Shown here: in pieces, positions 8,626 to 15,559 of the stretch
Layout: each line of letters starts with the position of its first letter
Position numbering within the stretch: position 1 is the first letter of the stretch
Origin: Bacillota bacterium
Lineage (GTDB): Bacteria; Bacillota_I; Bacilli_A; Acholeplasmatales; Acholeplasmataceae
Length of the DNA stretch: 24,221 nt
Reading direction: 5' to 3'
Assembly: GCA_027620815.1 (NCBI GenBank)
Contig: JAQCDH010000006.1
Span: forward strand, 1 to 24,221
Translations under genes and position numbers: made by a program
The notes under the pieces: generated by a model
What the model was told of the DNA's origin: nothing
Seen by the model: the letters and a program-made list of their open reading frames with translations, nothing else
Database searches by the model: none

Positions 8626-9018
8626 ATGAATATACTTATCTTTTTAATCTCATTTGTTATCTTTTTTATCATTGACATCTTATGGTTAGGCTTGTTTGCT
8701 AAAAAGATGTATCAAACACAAATTGGTTATATTTTAGCCAAGAAACCGAATTGGTATGCAGCGATTGTTTTTTATGTCTTGTACATTATCTTTTTAATGA
8801 TTTTTGCAATCGTTCCAGCTTTAGATGCAATGTCACTTAGTCATGCCATGCTTTATGGTGGTCTTTATGGTTTTATAACTTATGCAACCTATGACTTAAC
8901 CAATTTAGCAACACTTGAAAAATGGCCGCTTAAAGTCACTCTCATTGATATCACATGGGGAACATTTTTAGGATTTTCTGTATCCACGCTCACCTATTTA
9001 ATCGGTAGTCTTTTATGA
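8626..9018 (+). CDS. DUF2177 family integral membrane protein
   Basis: This 130-residue protein has about four membrane segments (roughly 3-22, 44-64, 74-92, 106-128). It carries the features I associate with DUF2177: an N-terminal FFIIDILWLGLF, a central YGGLYGFITYATYDLTNLAT, and a C-terminal WPLKVTLIDITWGT. The two acidic/aromatic repeats (DILWLG, DITWGT) sit in membrane segments and may form a polar site. The function of the family is unknown. AGAGGA precedes the ATG. It overlaps the next gene by ATGA. From general knowledge, DUF2177 and DUF1295 genes tend to occur together, often near photolyase and lipid-modifying genes in light- or oxidative-stress regulons, which matches the setting here. 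Confidence 0.85.
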   Translation: MNILIFLISFVIFFIIDILWLGLFAKKMYQTQIGYILAKKPNWYAAIVFYVLYIIFLMIFAIVPALDAMSLSHAMLYGGLYGFITYATYDLTNLATLEKWPLKVTLIDITWGTFLGFSVSTLTYLIGSLL

Positions 9019-9794
9019 CACATTTTATCTTATTAGCAGTTGTTCTTTTAATTTACTTACATCTTTGGTTTTTAATTAGTATGATTAAAAAAAACCTAGG
9101 TCTGATTGATATCGCATGGGGATTAAGTTTTGTTGTGATTACTTGGACGGTGTTTTTATATAAAGAAGTCATGACAATCGCGTCAATTTCGATACTAAGT
9201 TTTGTTACTTTATGGGGGTTAAGACTGACCTATTACTTATTTTTACGTAACTGGTCTAAACCAGAAGATTACCGTTATGTCAACATGAGAAAGAAATGGG
9301 GGAAAATCCCTTATTTACATGCTTATTTTAAAGTCTTTTATCTTCAAATATTACTTGCATTCGTGATTTCATTACCGCTTCAAAGTGTGTTTTATGTCAA
9401 AGAAGGACGTGAATGGTTTCATTATGTGGTGTTAGGATTAGGTATTGCTTTATTTATCATTGGTTTTGTGTTTGAAAGTGTCTCAGATGCTCAACTTAAA
9501 CGCTTTAAATCTAACCCAAGTAACAATGGAAAAATCATGGATAAAGGTTTATGGGCATATACAAGACATCCTAATTACTTTGGTGATTTTATGATTTGGA
9601 TCAGTTATTTTGTCATTATGTTTTATAGTTTTGATTTGAATTATGTTTTTGCAATCATTGGAGCACTAATCATGGGATATCTACTTAGATTTGTTTCTGG
9701 AGTTCCTTTACTTGAAAAAAGATATAAAGATAACGAACGCTATCAAGCGTATGCAAAGCATACACCTATTTTCTTTCCTAAATTAAAAAAATAA
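9015..9794 (+). CDS. DUF1295 family membrane protein (steroid 5-alpha-reductase/ICMT-like fold)
   Basis: This 259-residue membrane protein has about six hydrophobic segments and the signature GLWAYTRHPNYFGDFMIW near 178-195, the hallmark of DUF1295. That family belongs to a wider superfamily with steroid reductases and isoprenylcysteine methyltransferases. An N-terminal GLIDIAWGLSF also fits. Members are suspected to act on membrane lipids, possibly as NADPH-dependent reductases, but the reaction here is unknown. The start codon overlaps the DUF2177 stop (ATGA), so the two proteins are probably made together. A shared bidirectional terminator overlaps its last codons. A link to protection of unsaturated fatty acids in light is inference from the neighbours. 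Confidence 0.88.
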   Translation: MTHFILLAVVLLIYLHLWFLISMIKKNLGLIDIAWGLSFVVITWTVFLYKEVMTIASISILSFVTLWGLRLTYYLFLRNWSKPEDYRYVNMRKKWGKIPYLHAYFKVFYLQILLAFVISLPLQSVFYVKEGREWFHYVVLGLGIALFIIGFVFESVSDAQLKRFKSNPSNNGKIMDKGLWAYTRHPNYFGDFMIWISYFVIMFYSFDLNYVFAIIGALIMGYLLRFVSGVPLLEKRYKDNERYQAYAKHTPIFFPKLKK

Positions 9795-9816
9795 GTCCAC
9801 ATGGACTTATTTTTTT
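9785..9816. terminator. Bidirectional terminator between convergent DUF1295 and photolyase genes
   Basis: A perfect 14-bp inverted repeat (9785-9798 and 9803-9816) around the 4-base loop ACAT, with seven A on one side and seven T on the other. The core is ATAAGTCC/GGACTTAT. It overlaps the 3' ends of both convergent genes and can end transcription on both strands. Confidence 0.9.
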
Positions 9817-11177
9817 ATACTTTCAACATAGTTGATGTATTTTTTCATGTCAAACTTTCTTTCTAACCCTTTATCGTTCATATAACGCAATTTACCTAAA
9901 ATCGTTCTTTCATTCCATGCACGATCGTGACGCCCGTAATTCCAAGCAACACTCGTATATGAATTCGGATCTCTACCATCTAAAAAGTATTTATTATTTA
10001 AGTACAGGGTCGTTTCGTAAGCTTCTTGATATGAGTTTGACCATTCAATGATTTTTTTAGCCCAATACATGCGCATGTAATTATGCATATAACCACTAAA
10101 TTTCATTTCATCCATGGCAGCATTGAAATAAGGATCATGCGTTTGAGCCTCTTCTAAGCTATCTTTTGAATAAATATAAGGTCTATAGTCATCTTGATGC
10201 TCTTCCATCGTTTTGTATGCCCAAGGTTCTGTCATAGATTCAAATTGATCGTAATTTTGATTATAATATACAAAATTAAACGCAAGTTCTCTTCTCACAA
10301 ACACTTGTTCAAAAATGCCATCAAAAGTCTCTTGATTAATCGTCCCTTCTTCTTTAGCATGCTGAATAGCGTGTACGATTTCAAGTGATGAGATTTGACC
10401 AAAATGTAAATACGGTGACAATGTAGACGTCACTTGTTCACCTGGTGCATTTCTTTCTAAATAATCTTTTGCTTTAAATTGAATAAATGTTTGAAGTCTT
10501 TGAACTGCTTCTTGGTATCCACCTTTAAATAAAGATGTCTCGATCACGGATTGATCAATAGGAAGTGTTTCTATAAAAGCATCTAAATCATTTAGTTCTA
10601 CATCTGAAGTAAGTTTTTGATATGGACCTGAATATGAAGGTAACATGTCATGATCATTAAAGACATCAAAAAGTTTATGAAGTTTAGGACGTATGGTATA
10701 TGCCCCGTATTCCATTTTACTAGATGCATGTTCCACAGGAACAATCAGCTCTGTATCAATTTCAATAATGGTATTTTTACCTTTAATACGTTGATATAAA
10801 GCGTTTCTCCATTGTCTTGGTTGTTTTAAGTAGGCTTTATCAAGTATTAATACATCACCGTCATTGATGTGCTTTGAAATCGTTTCATCAGGAAGACCAA
10901 AAGTTGTTTTAAAAGGGATGTTAAGTTCTAGAAACGTGCGTTTTAATTCCTTGATTCCTTCTAACATAAACATATAGTGTCTACGGTTTGCATCCTTGTA
11001 AGAAGGTATAATATTAAAAATCACTTGAAGTTCACTGACATTTTTGTTTGCAAGTTCAATTGCATAATTAAGTGCATGATTATAATGGATGCGTTGTGCA
11101 CTTTGCATCCAATATATGATTTTATTTTGATTGTTACTATTCACTTCTTGAATGACTTTGATTCTACTCGTATTCAT
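9807..11177 (-). CDS. phr: Class II CPD photolyase
   Basis: This 456-residue FAD enzyme uses blue light to split cyclobutane pyrimidine dimers. It has the class II N-terminal motif YWMQSAQRIHYNHALNYA (22-39). Its C-terminal half has the class II signature GYMHNYMRMYWAKKI, DGRDPNSYTSVAWNYGRHD, and the closing region RYMNDKGLERKFDMKKYI. This differs from class I and cryptochrome patterns and is typical of archaeal, plant and some bacterial class II enzymes. GGAG lies 6 bases before the ATG. It is the third gene of a crtN-crtM-phr unit, 21 bases after crtM, so carotenoid synthesis and DNA repair are probably co-transcribed. Confidence 0.95.
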   Translation of the reverse strand: MNTSRIKVIQEVNSNNQNKIIYWMQSAQRIHYNHALNYAIELANKNVSELQVIFNIIPSYKDANRRHYMFMLEGIKELKRTFLELNIPFKTTFGLPDETISKHINDGDVLILDKAYLKQPRQWRNALYQRIKGKNTIIEIDTELIVPVEHASSKMEYGAYTIRPKLHKLFDVFNDHDMLPSYSGPYQKLTSDVELNDLDAFIETLPIDQSVIETSLFKGGYQEAVQRLQTFIQFKAKDYLERNAPGEQVTSTLSPYLHFGQISSLEIVHAIQHAKEEGTINQETFDGIFEQVFVRRELAFNFVYYNQNYDQFESMTEPWAYKTMEEHQDDYRPYIYSKDSLEEAQTHDPYFNAAMDEMKFSGYMHNYMRMYWAKKIIEWSNSYQEAYETTLYLNNKYFLDGRDPNSYTSVAWNYGRHDRAWNERTILGKLRYMNDKGLERKFDMKKYINYVESIKK

Positions 11178-11198
11178 ATTTACTCCAAAATATGTATT

Positions 11199-12107
11199 TT
11201 ATTGAAGCTTTTTAATGATTTCTATTTTTTTATCATTTGATACAAAATGTTTCTTAGTAAATACATCATAATCAGTCATACATTCATCTAGGATGGCTTC
11301 ATATAATTTAGCTGCATATAAAAGTGGTTTTCTTATATCTTGACTAAAAGCATCGATATGATCATATGCGTATTGATAGTATTGTCTTGCTTGAGAAGCT
11401 AATTCATCAAATAGTGTTTTAAAAGATTCTGTCGGTCCATTCTTGACTTCATGTTCGATCTTTATTTGATGTTTTTTTAATGATTCTTGTGAGATATAAA
11501 TCCTACCTTTAAGATAATCTTCTCCAACATCTCTTAAAAAATTAGTGATTTGCATTGCATATCCAAGTTGAATTGCAAATTCTTTTAATTCTTGATGTTT
11601 GCTTGGTGCTAAAATTGGAAGTAACATCAGTCCTACTGAAGAGGCCACGTAATAACAATACTCTAATACATCATCCATGGTTTCATACGAAGCGATGGTG
11701 ATATCCATCCTTTGACCTTGAATCATCTCAAAGTATGGTTGATAGTCATAATTTTCACCATAAAACTGATCTTTGATAAGAGTCAAAGCTTTAAATACTT
11801 TTAGTGATGTTTTCTTATGATTTTTAAATGCTTCTAGTTCTAATTCTAATTGTTTAAGACCATTTATATCTTGATGTTCATCAATTAAATCATCAGCATA
11901 ACGACAAAAAGCATAAACAACGTAAATGGCTTGTCTCTGCTTTTTGTTTTCAATTTTTGAAAAAGCTTTATAAAAGGTGAGTGAATTTTTTTTAATGATC
12001 TGTTCGCAGTACTTAATAAGACGTCTCTCTCTTAAGTAAATTAAAGTTAGTAAGATGACAACGACACCTGCAAATATCAATAAACTTAATGTAAACCAAT
12101 CATTCAT
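11199..12107 (-). CDS. crtM: Squalene/phytoene synthase family, dehydrosqualene synthase-like, with an N-terminal membrane anchor
   Basis: This enzyme condenses two prenyl diphosphates head to head; similarity to staphylococcal CrtM suggests two C15 units giving dehydrosqualene (diapophytoene). The 302 residues contain both Asp-rich Mg sites: DDLID (72-76) and NFLRDVGED (189-197, Asn189, Arg192, Asp193, Glu196, Asp197), plus YCYYVASSVG near 150. The catalytic domain begins near residue 33 (KYCEQIIKKNSLTFYKAF). The first 25 or so residues form an extra hydrophobic helix (SLLIFAGVVVILLTLIYL), which soluble CrtM lacks and which would tether the enzyme to the membrane. AAGGA precedes the ATG, which overlaps the crtN stop by 8 bases. 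C20 (phytoene) chemistry is the alternative. Confidence 0.92.
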   Translation of the reverse strand: MNDWFTLSLLIFAGVVVILLTLIYLRERRLIKYCEQIIKKNSLTFYKAFSKIENKKQRQAIYVVYAFCRYADDLIDEHQDINGLKQLELELEAFKNHKKTSLKVFKALTLIKDQFYGENYDYQPYFEMIQGQRMDITIASYETMDDVLEYCYYVASSVGLMLLPILAPSKHQELKEFAIQLGYAMQITNFLRDVGEDYLKGRIYISQESLKKHQIKIEHEVKNGPTESFKTLFDELASQARQYYQYAYDHIDAFSQDIRKPLLYAAKLYEAILDECMTDYDVFTKKHFVSNDKKIEIIKKLQ

Positions 12108-13590
12108 GCGGATGATCCTTTAATATTTCATTGACAGCAAGTTTTGCTGATTTTAAAACAATTGGAACGCCAGGACCAGGATGCGTTGATGATCCAGTGA
12201 AATATACATTTTTTAAAGGTTTTAACGTTGCTTGAGGTCTGAAATATAAACTTTGACTCAATGTAGGACGAAGTCCAAACGTTCCACCATGATTTAAATT
12301 AAATTTTTCTTCCCATGTATTTGGGGTAGAGACATGCATGACTTCAATGTGTTCTCTAATATCATGGAATGTTGGAATTTGTTCAATCATCGATAAAATC
12401 TTAGATTGATAATGCGTTACTTGAGTTTCATCCCAGTTAACATGTTTATCTTGTGTATTGGGTACAGGTACTAAAACATATAAGATTTCTTTTCCTTTAG
12501 GCGCGACACTTTCATCAATTTGAGACGGTGAATATAAATAAAATGATGGATCTTCAGGAATCACTGACTCAAATAAATCATTAATATTTCTCTTAAAGTC
12601 CGCTGCAAATCTTAGTGAATGGATATCAGTTGGATACTTTTTATCAAGTCCCATATACATAATGAATACTGATGATGAATAGGTCATCCTTTTTAATTTT
12701 TTATCTTTATATTTTCCTCTGTTTTTACGCTCTTTGATTAAGTTTTCAACAGCCCAAGGAAAATCCGCATTGGTTAAAATAATATCTGCTTCTTTGATAT
12801 CATCTTTAATTCTTACGCCATGTGCGATTTGATCTTTAATCATAATCTCATCAACAGATTGGTTTAAGTGAATTTTTCCGCCTAGCTCTAGGAAACGTTT
12901 TTCCATGGCTGCTGCCATTTGATACATACCACCTTTAATATAATGAATTCCATATAATAACTCAATCATCGGTATGATGGTATAAATGGAAGGTCCTTGG
13001 AATGGAGAAACACCAACATATAATGTTTGAAAAGATAATGCTTGTCTTAGTTTTTCATTTTTAACGAATTTAGAAATAGAATCATATGCATTGTTAAGTG
13101 TTTTTAAACGGTACCCGTGATAAGGTGTTTTTAAGTTAAAAAAATCTCTTTTTCTTCGATATGAAACATCTAAAAAATGCTTTTTTGCAATAATATAGCG
13201 TCCGTATACATCAGATAAATACGATAAATAACCATACGCTTCTTCTTCACCAAAATTTTCAAGTTCTTTCATCAATTTGTTTAAGTTTGAAGATACTTGA
13301 AATGACGTTCCGTCTCTAAAATAAAGTTTATAAAGTGGATCAAGTGCTGTCATTTCTAAATAATCATCTGGATCTGCTCCCGATGCTCTAAATACGTCTT
13401 TATATTCTTCAGGTAACATCGTAATGGTTGGGCCATAATCAAAGGTGAATCCTTTATCTTTAAGTTGAAACATACGACCGCCGACACGATCGTTTTTTTC
13501 ATAGATTTCAACTTGAAATCCTAAAGTTTGAAGTCTGATTGCTGAAGATAGCCCAGCTGTGCCAGCACCAATGATAATGACTTTTTCCAT
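12100..13590 (-). CDS. crtN: Carotenoid (diapophytoene) desaturase, CrtN-like
   Basis: This FAD-dependent CrtI-type desaturase introduces conjugated double bonds into the colourless C30 precursor made by CrtM, giving yellow carotenoids. The 496 residues start with the dinucleotide-binding motif IIIGAGTAGLSSA and EIYEKNDRVGGRM, followed by FTFDYGPTITMLPEEYKDVF. They also have SFQTLYVGVSPFQGPSIYTI near 215 and the C-terminal FTGSSTHPGPGVPIVLKSAK. These segments match staphylococcal CrtN closely. I chose the ATG at 13590, preceded by AAGGTG; the frame extends to 13611 but without a ribosome site. It leads the crtN-crtM-phr operon and is divergent from the heliorhodopsin gene across a 107-base gap. 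Confidence 0.93.
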   Translation of the reverse strand: MEKVIIIGAGTAGLSSAIRLQTLGFQVEIYEKNDRVGGRMFQLKDKGFTFDYGPTITMLPEEYKDVFRASGADPDDYLEMTALDPLYKLYFRDGTSFQVSSNLNKLMKELENFGEEEAYGYLSYLSDVYGRYIIAKKHFLDVSYRRKRDFFNLKTPYHGYRLKTLNNAYDSISKFVKNEKLRQALSFQTLYVGVSPFQGPSIYTIIPMIELLYGIHYIKGGMYQMAAAMEKRFLELGGKIHLNQSVDEIMIKDQIAHGVRIKDDIKEADIILTNADFPWAVENLIKERKNRGKYKDKKLKRMTYSSSVFIMYMGLDKKYPTDIHSLRFAADFKRNINDLFESVIPEDPSFYLYSPSQIDESVAPKGKEILYVLVPVPNTQDKHVNWDETQVTHYQSKILSMIEQIPTFHDIREHIEVMHVSTPNTWEEKFNLNHGGTFGLRPTLSQSLYFRPQATLKPLKNVYFTGSSTHPGPGVPIVLKSAKLAVNEILKDHPHE

Positions 13591-13611
13591 ATTCACCTTA
13601 TTTACTTCCAT

Positions 13612-13620
13612 ATTTTACCA
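13612..13620 (-). promoter_or_regulatory. Extended -10 promoter of the crtN-crtM-phr operon
   Basis: The minus strand reads TGGTAAAAT, an extended -10. Transcription would start near 13605, leaving about 15 bases with AAGGTG before the ATG at 13590. No good -35 is visible. Confidence 0.5.
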
Positions 13621-13635
13621 TAACAAAAAAATTCT

Positions 13636-13650
13636 CTAACATCATGATAG
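13636..13650. promoter_or_regulatory. Candidate operator: imperfect palindrome in the divergent crtN-heliorhodopsin gap
   Basis: CTAACATCATGATAG is a 15-base palindrome with one mismatched pair and the perfect core ATCATGAT. It covers the -35 region of the heliorhodopsin promoter and lies upstream of the crtN promoter, where a dimeric regulator could control both. No second copy was noticed in the window, so this is tentative. Confidence 0.25.
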
Positions 13651-13656
13651 ATTGTG

Positions 13657-13665
13657 TGATATACT
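13657..13665 (+). promoter_or_regulatory. Extended -10 promoter of the heliorhodopsin gene
   Basis: TGATATACT is an extended -10 box, with a poor -35. The leader to the ATG at 13698 would be about 26 bases and includes AAGGAG at 13686-13691. Confidence 0.55.
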
Positions 13666-13697
13666 CAAGGCATAATCATAATATAAAGGAGATTATT

Positions 13698-14525
13698 ATG
13701 TCTACAGAAGTTCAAACATTAAATGTTGATGTGAAAATCGATAAACTCATCTCATTTAATAAAAAAATGGGTATTGTCCATTTAGTTCAAGGGTTGTTTA
13801 TGATGATTTTTGCATTCTTCATCTACCCGAATATGACAGGTCAGGGAACATTTACCATTCCAGTCATCGGTAATTATTTAGAGTTTATTCAAGGTGAAGG
13901 TTTAGTTCTAACAAATACGGATACACTATTTGAGTTACCTTTCCTACAACTAACCGCAAGCTTCTTACTTATTTCTGGTATTTTCCATTTTCTGATTGCA
14001 TTTGTTTGGAAAGATGAATACCGTGCTGGTTTAAAAGTTGGTATCAATAAATTTAGATGGTATGAATACGCATTATCTTCTTCTATCATGATCGTTTTAA
14101 TTTCATCTTTATTTGGTGTGAGAGATGTTGCTGTCTTTGCATTAATCGCATTTGCAAATGCTGCAATGAACTTCTTTGGTTTAGATATGGAATTACTTAA
14201 CCAAGGTGAATCTAAAGCTGGTAAAAAAGTCAACTGGTTACCGTTTATCTTTGGGTCAATCGTTGGTCTTGCACCATGGGTCGCAATTGCATTTTATATT
14301 GGTGTCAACCCTAATATTGCAAATGTACCTGGATTTGTTTGGGCAATTTTAGGAACATATTTTGTAGCATTTAATACTTTCCCCGTAAACATGTACTTAC
14401 AATATGCAGGTATTGGTAAGTTTAAAGATTATTTACATGGTGAAAGAGGTTATGTCATTTTATCCCTTGTTGCTAAGACATTATTAACATGGCTTGTTCT
14501 CTTTGGAGCATTCCAACCTTCATAA
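13698..14525 (+). CDS. Heliorhodopsin (retinal-binding seven-helix membrane photoreceptor)
   Basis: This 275-residue membrane protein has seven hydrophobic helices and the two heliorhodopsin hallmarks. RWYEYALSSSIMIVLI (120-135) holds the Schiff-base counterion Glu123. SLVAKTLLTWLVLFGAF (256-272) holds the retinal-binding Lys260 in helix 7. The 137-residue spacing is close to that of characterised members. Heliorhodopsins are inverted relative to type 1 rhodopsins (N-terminus in the cytoplasm), have slow photocycles, and bacterial ones are thought to signal rather than pump ions. I chose the ATG at 13698 because AAGGAG precedes it; the longer frame from 13644 would run through the promoter. 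It has its own promoter and terminator and is divergent from crtN. It uses no ATA codons, unlike the downstream genes, suggesting high expression. Confidence 0.93.
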   Translation: MSTEVQTLNVDVKIDKLISFNKKMGIVHLVQGLFMMIFAFFIYPNMTGQGTFTIPVIGNYLEFIQGEGLVLTNTDTLFELPFLQLTASFLLISGIFHFLIAFVWKDEYRAGLKVGINKFRWYEYALSSSIMIVLISSLFGVRDVAVFALIAFANAAMNFFGLDMELLNQGESKAGKKVNWLPFIFGSIVGLAPWVAIAFYIGVNPNIANVPGFVWAILGTYFVAFNTFPVNMYLQYAGIGKFKDYLHGERGYVILSLVAKTLLTWLVLFGAFQPS

Positions 14526-14529
14526 GATG

Positions 14530-14538
14530 TGCTATACT
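14530..14538 (+). promoter_or_regulatory. Extended -10 promoter of the cyclase-cryptochrome-photolyase unit
   Basis: TGCTATACT is nearly the same box as that before heliorhodopsin (both contain TGTG, one base, then TATACT). Predicted initiation near 14545 falls inside the 5' arm of the heliorhodopsin terminator, so this promoter's own transcript could not form that hairpin. Confidence 0.45.
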
Positions 14539-14539
14539 A

Positions 14540-14567
14540 AAGACTAAGGAAACTTAGTCTTTTTTTT
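14540..14567 (+). terminator. Intrinsic terminator of the heliorhodopsin gene
   Basis: AAGACTAAG (14540-14548) and CTTAGTCTT (14553-14561) form a 9-bp stem with a GAAA tetraloop, followed by a run of T to 14567. It lies 14 bases after the stop codon and isolates heliorhodopsin from the genes downstream. Confidence 0.9.
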
Positions 14568-14578
14568 AGGAGAAAATC

Positions 14579-15547
14579 ATGTTTTATAAAACTTTTCATC
14601 CAGAAATATTTCAAGGGCATTTGAAGAAAAAAAACTATTTTGAGGGTTGGTATTTTAAATATGTTTCAAAAAGTTTGTCACATACGTTTACATTCATTCC
14701 CGGAATAAGTTTAAATAAAAAAGATACACATGCGTTCATACAAGTTTTTATTTCTGATCGAACGAAAGAGAAAGAAACGTTAAAAACATATTATTTTAAA
14801 TATGATATTAACGCTTTTTCTTTTCATCCAAAAACTTTCAAAATTCAAATTGCTGAAAATATGTTTTCTAGCGACTCTATGTTTTTCTCTATCGATAACG
14901 ACGAATTAGATCTCCAAGTACACTTAGAAAATCTACATCTCACTCCGATTAAAAAAAGTTTATTGTTTCCCTCTATTATGGGACCATTTGGCTATTTAAA
15001 ATTTATGGAAACGTATCATGGCATTGTCTCGATGTCACATCAAGTGAAAGGGTCAATTCTCTTAAAAAAAGAAGCCATTTCATTTAACCAAGGAAAGGGT
15101 TATATCGAAAAAGATTGGGGAACATCTTTTCCTAGCAGTTACACATGGATGCAATCCAATCACTTTAAAGATTCTAAAACATCGTTTATGTTATCTTATG
15201 CAACTATTCCCTTTTTATTTTTCAAATTTAAAGGACTCATCAGCGTATTAATTGTACAAGGAAAAGAGTACCGTTTTGCAACTTATAATTTGAGTTCCGT
15301 GAAACAACTGAACTATGATGAGAGTTCCGTTTCAATTACAATCAAGAAACGATCTTTAAAATTAGTTGTCACTGCGACAACATCAGACTATAAAGATTTA
15401 CCTTCACCAAGATTAGGTCAAATGAATGAAACCATTAAAGAGGGATTATCTGGAAATATAACTTTAAAACTATATAAAAAGAACACCCTCATCTATGAAG
15501 ATGAAGGTGTTGCTTCTGGTATTGAGATTATGTTAGAACCAAGATAA
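14579..15547 (+). CDS. Tocopherol cyclase-like family protein
   Basis: This 322-residue protein matches the tocopherol-cyclase family (lipocalin-like beta barrels). Visible family features are YFEGWYFKYV (20-29), IPGIS (40-44), HAFIQVFISD near 51, PSIMGPFGYLKFMETYHGIVSM starting at 131, and GYIEKDWGTSFP (174-185) with the following YTWMQSNHF. Plant and cyanobacterial members close the chromanol ring of vitamin E; in non-photosynthetic bacteria the substrate is unknown. No prenylquinone or homogentisate genes are in the window, so tocopherol synthesis is not supported. A role in handling a prenylated or carotenoid lipid is inference from the neighbours. AGGAG precedes the ATG, and the stop is followed at once by the DASH cryptochrome gene, so they form one operon. 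Confidence 0.85.
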   Translation: MFYKTFHPEIFQGHLKKKNYFEGWYFKYVSKSLSHTFTFIPGISLNKKDTHAFIQVFISDRTKEKETLKTYYFKYDINAFSFHPKTFKIQIAENMFSSDSMFFSIDNDELDLQVHLENLHLTPIKKSLLFPSIMGPFGYLKFMETYHGIVSMSHQVKGSILLKKEAISFNQGKGYIEKDWGTSFPSSYTWMQSNHFKDSKTSFMLSYATIPFLFFKFKGLISVLIVQGKEYRFATYNLSSVKQLNYDESSVSITIKKRSLKLVVTATTSDYKDLPSPRLGQMNETIKEGLSGNITLKLYKKNTLIYEDEGVASGIEIMLEPR

Positions 15548-15559
15548 ATGGAGTCAACA

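Noticed and set aside
13644..13697. Longer N-terminus for heliorhodopsin
   Set aside because: It would be translated from within the predicted promoter and has no ribosome site; AAGGAG points to 13698.
13889..14233. 114-codon minus-strand open frame across heliorhodopsin
   Set aside because: It is antisense to a gene with clear family motifs and shows no motif of its own.
13657..14538. A light-specific sigma-factor promoter shared by heliorhodopsin and the repair operon
   Set aside because: The two boxes are almost identical, but the same pattern precedes the rib and protease genes, so it is more likely the general promoter form.
15548..15559. Earlier ATG for the DASH cryptochrome
   Set aside because: It adds only four residues and lacks a ribosome site; GGAG fits the ATG at 15560. 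Use of both starts cannot be excluded.
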